Source: Winogradskyella jejuensis
GTDB lineage: Bacteria > Bacteroidota > Bacteroidia > Flavobacteriales > Flavobacteriaceae
DNA: 64,000 nucleotides
Reading direction: 5' to 3'
NCBI RefSeq assembly: GCF_900129745.1
Contig: NZ_FQWS01000002.1
Coordinates: forward strand, 1,054,001 to 1,118,000
A model generated the notes under the pieces. That model was not told the DNA's origin. It worked only from the letters and a program-made list of their open reading frames with translations, and did not search any database. This document shows, piece after piece, positions 46,581-54,009 of the stretch (within the stretch, counting starts at the first letter, position 1; every line of letters begins with the position of its first letter). Both the position numbers and the translations under genes were made by a program.

Positions 46581-47147
46581 ATGATAATTTTCCGTACATT
46601 TGACAAACAGTATCAAGGAGTTTACATTGCAAACTTTGATAATTGTTCGTTTTATCAAACACCAACAGAGCATGAAACAGAACTGGATAAAATACAGGAT
46701 CAACTTCAAGACCCCTTGTTTGTACGGAATTTTATTAAATCTTCTAAATCGGGTTGGAAACAAGGTGCATATAAAAATCATAGCTTGGCATTTTTAACAA
46801 ATGAAATTCTTCAAGAAGCTGGTGATTTGTTTGATAAATTAGATGAAATAAGTGAAAAATCTCAAAACGGTGATTGTTTTGAAACTTTGTTCGATGAATT
46901 TGTTGAATTATCAAAATCTGAAAGATATGATGACCCTGGAAGAAAAAAAATGTACACTTATGACCACGGATCTTTATTAAGACTATATGGAGTGCGAGTT
47001 GGTAACAGTGCTATTGTAATCACAGGCGCTGGTATTAAATTAGTCGATAAGATGGATACAGAACCTTTAATATTGGAATTAGATAAAATGACTTATTTAA
47101 AGTCATGGCTAAAACAAGAAAACATCACAGACTCTACCGAATTATAA
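46581..47147 (+). CDS. Candidate toxin of a TAC-like operon (unknown family)
   Basis: This 188-residue soluble protein is of no family I recognise. The N-terminal third is beta-rich (MIIFRTFDKQYQGVYIANF); the middle is helical and acidic. The C-terminal part has KMYTYDHGSLLRLYGVRVG (about 123-141) and SAIVITGAGIKLVDKM, a strand arrangement vaguely like RelE/HigB toxins, then a helix ending LKSWLKQENI. It precedes an XRE-type DNA-binding gene by one base and a SecB-like gene after that, which is the gene order of toxin-antitoxin-chaperone systems. The toxin role is inferred from context only. Confidence 0.55.
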   Translation: MIIFRTFDKQYQGVYIANFDNCSFYQTPTEHETELDKIQDQLQDPLFVRNFIKSSKSGWKQGAYKNHSLAFLTNEILQEAGDLFDKLDEISEKSQNGDCFETLFDEFVELSKSERYDDPGRKKMYTYDHGSLLRLYGVRVGNSAIVITGAGIKLVDKMDTEPLILELDKMTYLKSWLKQENITDSTEL

Positions 47148-47148
47148 A

Positions 47149-47616
47149 ATGGAAAAAAACCTAAACAAAGTAGTTACAAAAACAGCAACTAAATGGAAAG
47201 AACGAGCTAAAAAAGATCGTTCCAACAGGAGAAATATTACAAGAGCTCAAGCATTCGCACTAGAGTTGTTGGATTATATGGATTTACATAAAATCAAACA
47301 AATAGATTTAGCTAATAGAATGGATGTAAGTGCTCAACAGGTAAATAAAATTCTACGTGCTAAAGCGAATTTAACATTCGAAACAATAGATAAGATTGCC
47401 GATGCTTTAGGAGTTGATATTTCATCCCCAAAAATAAAGTCAAGTAACAGGACTAATTCAGCTATTATTCAATATTCAATGCAAATTGTTCATAAACGCA
47501 AATACAGGACCATTGAGGAAGAATTAACCTCTGAAAAGATAGTAAAAAGAAATCCCGTTTTACAACCAAATATGGAAAACTTAGACCCATACAACTACAC
47601 AGCCAAACAAATTTAA
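47149..47616 (+). CDS. XRE-family antitoxin-like regulator with C-terminal extension
   Basis: The 155-residue protein has a basic N-terminal arm (KWKERAKKDRSNRRN, about 15-29), an HTH_3 DNA-binding domain (about 38-92; IKQIDLANRMDVSAQQVNKI, split by turn) and a 60-residue C-terminal tail (about 95-155) ending DPYNYTAKQI. In TAC systems such a tail is the chaperone-addiction region that makes the antitoxin depend on its SecB-like partner. Gaps to the neighbours are 1 and 6 bases, so all three genes are one operon. Confidence 0.7.
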   Translation: MEKNLNKVVTKTATKWKERAKKDRSNRRNITRAQAFALELLDYMDLHKIKQIDLANRMDVSAQQVNKILRAKANLTFETIDKIADALGVDISSPKIKSSNRTNSAIIQYSMQIVHKRKYRTIEEELTSEKIVKRNPVLQPNMENLDPYNYTAKQI

Positions 47617-47622
47617 AAAGCT

Positions 47623-48057
47623 ATGACATATAATAAATTAGGTTTTGCTTTTATAGGATTAAAAACTATGTCTTTTGCAATTATTGAGAAAGCCTACAAA
47701 AAAACTGGTGATACAAATTTAATGACTGGTTTAGGATTTGGTTTAGATATTGACGATCATACAGTGACTTGTAATACTCGCTTTTCTTTTGAGAAAAAAA
47801 AGGATCAACCATTTCTTGTTTTAGAAGTTCAAGGACTATTCGAAATAGAAAAAAATGACTTCTTAAATAAAATGAAACAAGATAATAAAACTTACCTTAT
47901 AGCAAAAGGTCTTGCAGTTCATTTTGCTGTGTTGACAATTGGTTCTGCTAGAGGAATTTTACATGCCAAGACAGAAGGAACTCCATTTAATGAATATCTC
48001 TTACCGACAATTGATGTCCAAAATATGTTAGAAGAAGACGTTATTTTTAATTTTTAA
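47623..48057 (+). CDS. SecB-like chaperone
   Basis: This 144-residue protein has a SecB-like strand pattern: FLVLEVQGLFEIEKNDF (64-80), the long helix region YLIAKGLAVHFAVLTIGSARGIL (about 91-113, split) and LLPTIDVQNML (126-136), which corresponds to the LLPPINFDALY end of classical SecB. Length is near SecB (about 150). Bacteroidota mostly lack housekeeping SecB, and its place behind an HTH antitoxin suggests a solitary TAC chaperone. The similarity was judged by eye and needs a profile search. Confidence 0.6.
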   Translation: MTYNKLGFAFIGLKTMSFAIIEKAYKKTGDTNLMTGLGFGLDIDDHTVTCNTRFSFEKKKDQPFLVLEVQGLFEIEKNDFLNKMKQDNKTYLIAKGLAVHFAVLTIGSARGILHAKTEGTPFNEYLLPTIDVQNMLEEDVIFNF

Positions 48058-48058
48058 A

Positions 48059-48182
48059 AGCCAGTGTATAACAATGGCTATAATTCATTACGACCGAAGT
48101 TCCTAATTGGAATTCATTGCAATTTACTATCTTTCGGTTACTGCGGAAAATCAGCTATGATTTTCCGCAAAGACTCATACAC
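48059..48182. repeat. Nested fold-back element downstream of the TAC-like operon
   Basis: Complementary segments are nested. The outer pair is GTGTAT (48064-48069) with ATACAC (48177-48182). The middle pair is ACCGAA (48093-48098) with TTCGGT (48133-48138). Inside is a perfect 12-bp hairpin, TGCGGAAAATCA-GCTA-TGATTTTCCGCA (48142-48169). Small dyads AGCCA/TGGCT (48059-48063, 48075-48079) and TTCC-TAATT-GGAA (48100-48112) are also present. The layout resembles integron attC sites or fold-back repeats between island genes. It may also terminate transcription from both sides. Confidence 0.5.
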
Positions 48183-48205
48183 AAAACCGATAAGCGACAC
48201 AAACC

Positions 48206-49426
48206 CTACTCCGCCAACAACTCTGCAATAAAGCTTTCAAATTCTGTTTTAAACTCGGTATATTTTTCACCTGTGGCTGGGCCATTAAAGCCTGTGTGTA
48301 TTTTACGTACTTTTCCTATTTTGTCTATAAAAATTGAGGTTGGATACGACAATACATGGTTAAGCATGGGTAGTTTTTCAGCCGCTTTCTCTTTATCGTA
48401 GGTACCATATTGCGCTAATAAAACGGGGTAGTCTATTCCAATCTTAGAAGTTAAGCGCTCAATACGGTTAAAGGCTTTCTCTTCGGTTTTGGCAGACTCA
48501 AACGCCAAGGCAATAATTTCTAGGTCTTTGTCTTTGTTTTTGGTATAAAAGTCGGCATAGTACTTACTTTCATCCAAACAGTTTGGGCACCAAGTTCCCA
48601 TAATTTGCACCACAACCACTTTGTCTTTAAAACGCTGGTCTTTAAGGCTTACCATCTCGCCTTTAGCATTAGGGAATGTAAAATCTATACTATCATAGCC
48701 GTCTTTTAAAAAGGTGAGGCTATCTGCACTTGGCAATTCGTAATCAGGGTTGCGCTTAGCTACAAAGGGCTCTTTCCAATGGTTACCCGAGTAAAACTGG
48801 CCTTCCATAGTAGAGTCGGTCACTTTTGCGGTAAATAAAAAGGCATGTGCGCCATCAAAGGTGGAGAGTTTTAGGATGTTATTATCCATAATCCCTTCGA
48901 GATAGCGGTAATCGCCAGTAGTAGTTCTAAACGTACCATACACAAAATGCTCGACCTGCTCAAAAATACCTTTGGCAATATACTCGTCGCCTTCAATACC
49001 TTGGCTAAACACGGCTTCCCAAACGCCATCTACAGAAGTCGATGTTGGGCTTTTTGGATGTTTGGCAAAACGCACATCATTGTTATAGGTTGCGGTAAAC
49101 GGTACAATTCTGTCTAAACTTTCTTGAATGAATTGTCCTCTAAGATTGTCGCCATCAAACGTAGCAGCAAAATAGCCTTCAAATACAGGTGCGGTGATAA
49201 AAATAGAGTCGTTACGGTATTCGACCTCATCGACCTCAATCACTTCTTCAGCATTAAAAATCTTAAGCGTTGTTGGAGAAGTTACTCTAAAAATAAACGG
49301 TAACCCTTGCTTGTCCTGTACTTCTAAAACCGCTCTATAGCTTCCGTTTTTAAGGGTTTGTGGCGTTTCTTCGTTTTTACAAGACGTGAGTAATAAAGCA
49401 ACTATAAATAGAGATAGGTATCGCAT
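48206..49426 (-). CDS. TlpA-like thioredoxin-domain lipoprotein
   Basis: The 406-residue exported lipoprotein has a lipobox (LLTSC, acylated Cys at 16), a long N-terminal beta domain (about 25-255) of unknown role and a C-terminal thioredoxin fold of the TlpA/ResA type with the redox motif GTWCPNCLDE (about 278-287). It probably reduces periplasmic disulfides, for example in cytochrome c maturation or outer-membrane protein quality control. It is convergent with the fold-back element and divergent from pheT. Confidence 0.88.
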   Translation of the reverse strand: MRYLSLFIVALLLTSCKNEETPQTLKNGSYRAVLEVQDKQGLPFIFRVTSPTTLKIFNAEEVIEVDEVEYRNDSIFITAPVFEGYFAATFDGDNLRGQFIQESLDRIVPFTATYNNDVRFAKHPKSPTSTSVDGVWEAVFSQGIEGDEYIAKGIFEQVEHFVYGTFRTTTGDYRYLEGIMDNNILKLSTFDGAHAFLFTAKVTDSTMEGQFYSGNHWKEPFVAKRNPDYELPSADSLTFLKDGYDSIDFTFPNAKGEMVSLKDQRFKDKVVVVQIMGTWCPNCLDESKYYADFYTKNKDKDLEIIALAFESAKTEEKAFNRIERLTSKIGIDYPVLLAQYGTYDKEKAAEKLPMLNHVLSYPTSIFIDKIGKVRKIHTGFNGPATGEKYTEFKTEFESFIAELLAE

Positions 49427-49594
49427 TAGAATAAGTTTGTATTAAAGTTCGAAATAACAACAAATACCTTACAAAAAAAAGCAAAGTCTTGGATATGCTA
49501 CAGGTTTTTGTATTTGCGTTAAAAATTGAGAATTCATGTTTAATCATCTATCAAATTTTAATTGGCGTATATTTCATTAACCTACAAGTATTAT

Positions 49595-49602
49595 TATCTT
49601 TG
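49595..49602 (+). promoter_or_regulatory. Promoter -7 box for pheT
   Basis: TATCTTTG is a full match to TAnnTTTG, 20 bases before the pheT ATG. A second full match, TATTTTTG (49610-49617), lies too close to the ATG to be the main one. Confidence 0.5.
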
Positions 49603-49622
49603 TCCCTTATATTTTTGACATT

Positions 49623-52049
49623 ATGAAGATTTCATACAACTGGTTAAAGCAGTTTATCAAAATAGATTGGGACGCAGATAAAACAGGCGAATTACTTACA
49701 GACTTGGGTCTTGAAATAGAAGGCATAGACACTTACGAATCTGTAAAAGGAGGTCTTAAAGGCATCGTTGTTGGTGAGGTATTGACTTGTAAGCAACACC
49801 CAAATGCAGACCGACTAAAAGTAACTACCGTAAATATTGGTGAAGAAGCTCCTGTACAAATTGTCTGTGGAGCGCCAAATGTTGCTGCTGGACAAAAAGT
49901 ACCAGTTGCGACTATAGGAACTACACTCTACACTGCTGAAGGTGAAGCTTGGAAAATAAAAAAAGGTAAGATTCGTGGTGAAGAAAGCCACGGAATGATA
50001 TGTGCCGAAGATGAGCTTGGTCTCGGCGAATCTCATGACGGCATTATGGTCTTAGATACTAGCTTGAAAGTAGGAACTCCAGCTGCAGACGTATTTGAAA
50101 TTGAAAACGATGCTATTTTCGAAATTGGGTTGACACCAAACCGTGCGGATGCTATGAGTCATTACGGTGTGGCTCGTGATTTAAAAGCTGGATTATTACA
50201 AAAAGATGTGAAATTAGAATTAATTACACCATCGGTAAGTTCGTATCATGTTGATGCACGATCGCTTAAAATTGATGTAGATGTACAAGATAAAGAAAGA
50301 GCGCCGCGTTATTGTGGTGTTACCATTTCTGGTATTAAAGTAGATGACTCACCAAGTTGGTTACAACACCGCTTAAAGTCTATTGGCTTAGCACCAATTA
50401 ATAATGTGGTAGACATCACCAATTATGTCTTACATGAACTTGGTCAACCGCTACACGCGTTTGATGCTAACAAAATATCAGGAAATAAAATTGAAGTCAA
50501 AACCTGTGCTGCTGGAACAAAATTTACAACACTAGACGAGGTTGAACGCGAATTACACGAAGATGATTTAATGATTTGTGATGCCGAAAAACCGCTTTGT
50601 ATTGCTGGTGTATTTGGAGGACTAAATTCTGGAGTTACAGAAGGTACAACGAGTATCTTTTTAGAAAGTGCTTACTTTAATCCTGTAAGTATTCGTAAAA
50701 CCGCTAAGCGTCATGCACTAAATACAGATGCCTCTTTCCGTTTTGAGCGTGGCATCGATCCAAATATTACAGAATATGCACTAAAACGTGCCGCTTTATT
50801 AATTACTGAGATTGCTGGTGGTGAAATTTCTAGTGATATTTCCGATACTTATATTAATAAGATTGAAGATTTTCAAGTGCGTTTAAGCTTCGACAATGCT
50901 AAGAAATTAATTGGTGAAGAAATCCCAAGAGAAACTATAAAAAGTATCTTGACCTCTCTTGACATTAAAGTTAATAATGTCACAGAAACTGGTTTAGGTC
51001 TTACGGTACCTGCTTACAGAAACGATGTACAACGTGAAGCAGATATTATCGAAGAAATTCTTCGAGTATATGGCTACAATAATGTGGGTACAACTGAAAA
51101 ACTAAACGCATCTATATCTAATTCCACACGTTTTGAAGACTATAAAATTCAAAATATCATTGGCAATCAATTGGCATCGCAAGGTTTCTTCGAAATCATG
51201 GCTAATTCATTAACTACTCCAAAATATGTGGAGTTAAGTGAACAATTAAAATCCGATAATAATGTAGAGATGCTTAATCCACTTAGTAATGATTTGGGTG
51301 TTATGCGTCAGTCATTATTATTTTCAGGATTAGAAGCAGTGGCATACAACATCAATAGAAAACGTAGTGATTTAAAACTGTTTGAATTCGGTAAAACGTA
51401 CCACCAATATTCTGAGAACAGAGAAGAATACAAGCACTTATCCTTATTTGTTACAGGAAATAAAACTGAAGAACGTTGGAACTCAGCTGTAACGCCAAGT
51501 GACTTTTTCTATATGAAAGGAACTGTAGAAACTATTTTACAACGTTTGGGCTTAAACAGATTAAAGTCTGCTCCTACTAAAACAGACCTTTTAAGTGAAG
51601 GTGTATCACTCTCATTAGGTAAGAAAAAGTTGGTAGATTTTGGGCTCATTAAAAAATCAGTATTAAAACATTTTGGAATTTCTCAGCCTGTGCTTTTTGC
51701 AGATTTTAATTGGGATAATGTTATAGAAATGGGGCAACATAATTCTATTAAGTTTAAAGCCATTCCGAAGTATCCTGAAGTGCGTCGTGATTTTGCTTTA
51801 TTAATAGACAATAGTGTGTCGTTTGATGATATCTATACCATAGCCAAGCAAACTGAAAAGCAATTGCTTAAAAATGTCAATCTATTTGATGTTTACGAGG
51901 GAAAGAATTTACCTGCTGGCAAGAAGAGTTACGCGGTAAGTTTTACACTTCAAGATGAACACAAAACGCTTAACGATAAGCAGATTGACAAAATCATGAG
52001 TAAGCTTCAATCTAATTTTGAGACCAAGCTTGGAGCAGAATTAAGGTAA
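49623..52049 (+). CDS. pheT: Phenylalanine-tRNA ligase beta subunit
   Basis: The 808-residue subunit has a tRNA-binding EMAP-like domain (about 40-150; CKQHPNADRLKVTTVNIG), the B3/B4 editing domain (about 210-370, with the lead-in EIGLTPNRADAMSHYGVARD, split), B5 (about 400-475), a catalytic-like core domain and a C-terminal FDX-ACB domain (from about 715, YPEVRRDFALL). With PheS, which is not in this window, it charges tRNA-Phe and edits Tyr-tRNA-Phe. Length is standard. A PAP2 gene starts 2 bases later. Confidence 0.96.
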   Translation: MKISYNWLKQFIKIDWDADKTGELLTDLGLEIEGIDTYESVKGGLKGIVVGEVLTCKQHPNADRLKVTTVNIGEEAPVQIVCGAPNVAAGQKVPVATIGTTLYTAEGEAWKIKKGKIRGEESHGMICAEDELGLGESHDGIMVLDTSLKVGTPAADVFEIENDAIFEIGLTPNRADAMSHYGVARDLKAGLLQKDVKLELITPSVSSYHVDARSLKIDVDVQDKERAPRYCGVTISGIKVDDSPSWLQHRLKSIGLAPINNVVDITNYVLHELGQPLHAFDANKISGNKIEVKTCAAGTKFTTLDEVERELHEDDLMICDAEKPLCIAGVFGGLNSGVTEGTTSIFLESAYFNPVSIRKTAKRHALNTDASFRFERGIDPNITEYALKRAALLITEIAGGEISSDISDTYINKIEDFQVRLSFDNAKKLIGEEIPRETIKSILTSLDIKVNNVTETGLGLTVPAYRNDVQREADIIEEILRVYGYNNVGTTEKLNASISNSTRFEDYKIQNIIGNQLASQGFFEIMANSLTTPKYVELSEQLKSDNNVEMLNPLSNDLGVMRQSLLFSGLEAVAYNINRKRSDLKLFEFGKTYHQYSENREEYKHLSLFVTGNKTEERWNSAVTPSDFFYMKGTVETILQRLGLNRLKSAPTKTDLLSEGVSLSLGKKKLVDFGLIKKSVLKHFGISQPVLFADFNWDNVIEMGQHNSIKFKAIPKYPEVRRDFALLIDNSVSFDDIYTIAKQTEKQLLKNVNLFDVYEGKNLPAGKKSYAVSFTLQDEHKTLNDKQIDKIMSKLQSNFETKLGAELR

Positions 52050-52051
52050 CT

Positions 52052-52903
52052 ATGCAATTTAAGTCTTTCTTTATCACTTTCGTACTTGTCGCTAGTATGG
52101 GTTTGTCGCATGCGCAACAATTAAATTTAACTGCTAAAGACAGTGCACAAAATCTTTGGCAAATGGTAAAGCAAGACACCAAGTACACTTTAAAAAGTGT
52201 TGGACATTCCTTTACAAGACCTCTACATTGGAAAGGCGATGACTTTGCTAAACTCGGTATTTTAATTGGCGGTACAGCGTCGTTGACTTTAGCAGACAGA
52301 GAAGTTAGACGCGTTTTTCAGAGTAACGCAGAAGATTTCCCAACTGTAGTCCGTGATTTTGGTTGGTATTTTGGAAGTCCACAAAACTATTTTATGGCCA
52401 ATGCAGGTCTTTATGGATTTGGACTTATTACCAAAAATGAAAAAGTACGTAAAACAAGTGTCCTTATTATTTCATCTTCAATTACCACAGGACTTATACA
52501 AACCTTTACCAAAAATGCTATTGGTAGAGCTCGACCAGGACGTAACGAAGGGCATTTAACTTTTAATCCTTTTGCTAACGATGTAGGCTATACCTCTTTT
52601 CCTTCTGGACATACCATTTTATCTGTAACTATGGCACATTCTATTGCCAAACAATTTGAAAATCCTTGGGTGAAAGTAGGCATTTACACTGTTGGTGCTA
52701 TTCCGCCAATATCAAGATTGGTAGACGATGCACATTGGCTTAGTGATATTGCGTTTAGTACGGCGGTAAGTATTTTTGTTGTTGATGCCATTGACAAATT
52801 TCTAAATAAGCAAGATGCTTATGGCTTACCAAAAAAAGAAAAACAAATTTCTTGGAATTTAAGATTTGGAGCAAATCAGATTGGTGTGGTTGGTGTTTTT
52901 TAA
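52052..52903 (+). CDS. PAP2-family phosphatase
   Basis: The 283-residue membrane-associated phosphatase has a signal peptide (ending LSHAQ) and all three PAP2 motifs: K-x6-RP (KNAIGRARP, about 161-169), PSGHT (about 187-191) and SR-x5-H-x3-D (SRLVDDAHWLSD, about 225-236). It likely dephosphorylates undecaprenyl or phosphatidyl phosphates at the periplasmic face. Being next to pheT has no clear functional meaning. Confidence 0.9.
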   Translation: MQFKSFFITFVLVASMGLSHAQQLNLTAKDSAQNLWQMVKQDTKYTLKSVGHSFTRPLHWKGDDFAKLGILIGGTASLTLADREVRRVFQSNAEDFPTVVRDFGWYFGSPQNYFMANAGLYGFGLITKNEKVRKTSVLIISSSITTGLIQTFTKNAIGRARPGRNEGHLTFNPFANDVGYTSFPSGHTILSVTMAHSIAKQFENPWVKVGIYTVGAIPPISRLVDDAHWLSDIAFSTAVSIFVVDAIDKFLNKQDAYGLPKKEKQISWNLRFGANQIGVVGVF

Positions 52904-52953
52904 AAAAAAGTATTCGCCACAAACATTATCATTTTCTTCACATTTCAACACGG

Positions 52954-52973
52954 TATATTTGTTAATTTTAACA
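52954..52973 (+). promoter_or_regulatory. tpx promoter with overlapping palindrome
   Basis: TATATTTG (52954-52961) fully matches TAnnTTTG. TGTTAA-TT-TTAACA (52960-52973) is a perfect dyad over its end and the likely transcript start, 21 bases before tpx. This is a good position for a redox-responsive repressor. Confidence 0.45.
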
Positions 52974-52993
52974 TTTAACAAAACACAATAAAC

Positions 52994-53494
52994 ATGGCCA
53001 ACATAACTTTAGGAGGAAACCCAGCAACAACGGTTGGAAACCTACCACAAACAGGAACAAAAGCACCAGATTTTAAACTAACAAATACAGATTTAGCAGA
53101 CAAGTCTTTATCTGATTATGCAGGTACAAAATTGGTTTTAAATATATTTCCGAGTGTAGACACTGGTGTTTGCGCACAATCTATCAGAACTTTTAATGAA
53201 AAAGCAAGTAGTCTAAACAACACTAAAGTACTTTGCATTTCTAAAGACTTACCATTTGCTATGGCTCGCTTTTGTGGCGCTGAAGGTTTAAATAATGTCG
53301 AAAATCTTTCGGATTATAAAACAGGAGAATTTGGACAAACCTACGGCGTTACTTTTAAAGACTCAGTATTTGAAAGTTTACTTTCTAGAGCTGTTGTAGT
53401 TGTGGATACCGATGGCACCATATTACATACCGAGCAAGTTTCAGAAACTGGTGAAGAACCAAATTACGAAGCGGCTTTAAATGCATTGAGCTAA
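52994..53494 (+). CDS. tpx: Thiol peroxidase (atypical 2-Cys peroxiredoxin)
   Basis: The 166-residue peroxiredoxin has the peroxidatic cysteine C60 in PSVDTGVCAQS and the resolving cysteine C94 in ARFCGAEG, the spacing of the Tpx subgroup. It reduces hydroperoxides in cytosol or periplasm using thioredoxin. It has its own promoter with a dyad, and dgkA starts one base after its stop, so they are co-transcribed. Confidence 0.95.
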   Translation: MANITLGGNPATTVGNLPQTGTKAPDFKLTNTDLADKSLSDYAGTKLVLNIFPSVDTGVCAQSIRTFNEKASSLNNTKVLCISKDLPFAMARFCGAEGLNNVENLSDYKTGEFGQTYGVTFKDSVFESLLSRAVVVVDTDGTILHTEQVSETGEEPNYEAALNALS

Positions 53495-53495
53495 T

Positions 53496-53873
53496 ATGCC
53501 AAACCGAAATAAAGAATCTTTTGGAGTTAATCGTCTTAAGAGCGTTGGATATGCCTCTAAGGGTCTTATGGTTTTAATCAAAACCGAAAATAGTATTAAA
53601 CTTCAATTGATTATTGCCACAATAGTTACCATTGCAGGGATATATTTTAATATCTCTACAACGGAATGGCTTATTCAAATTGTGATGATTGCTATGGTCA
53701 TGAGCGTCGAAGGTGCAAATACGGCTATAGAATACATGGCGGATTTTATTCACCCAGAACATCATCCAAAAATTGGCTTAATTAAAGACATAGGTGCTGG
53801 AGCAGTATTTATTGCATCCATAGCAGCTATTATTGTAGCTGGAATAATTTATGTGCCGAAAATCTTAGGTTAA
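53496..53873 (+). CDS. dgkA: Diacylglycerol/undecaprenol kinase family protein
   Basis: This small membrane kinase of 125 residues has three helices. The N-terminal FGVNRLKSVGYASKGLMVLIKTENSIKLQL (split) and the catalytic EGANTAIEYMADFI segment (about 71-84) are the DgkA family motifs. In Bacteroidota and Gram-positives this type more often phosphorylates undecaprenol than diacylglycerol. It is co-transcribed with tpx. Confidence 0.9.
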   Translation: MPNRNKESFGVNRLKSVGYASKGLMVLIKTENSIKLQLIIATIVTIAGIYFNISTTEWLIQIVMIAMVMSVEGANTAIEYMADFIHPEHHPKIGLIKDIGAGAVFIASIAAIIVAGIIYVPKILG

Positions 53874-53934
53874 AAACTGTTAATAACCTCTTAGCAATAA
53901 TACCAAAACCGTTAGGATAAACGTTACTAATTTG

Positions 53935-53942
53935 TATTTTTG
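53935..53942 (+). promoter_or_regulatory. Promoter -7 box for the ftsK operon
   Basis: TATTTTTG is a full match to TAnnTTTG, 67 bases before the preferred ftsK start at 54010. It suggests a leader of about 60 bases. Confidence 0.45.
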
Positions 53943-54009
53943 ATTTAATAACTAAATCGCAATTCAATCAGCTTAAGTCTGGGTGCTCCTCAGGCTTTGT
54001 TTACAATAC

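Noticed and set aside
48117..48401. Small plus-strand ORF (94 codons) overlapping the fold-back element
   Set aside because: It mostly mirrors the TlpA-like gene on the other strand and starts in the repeat; no protein-like features.
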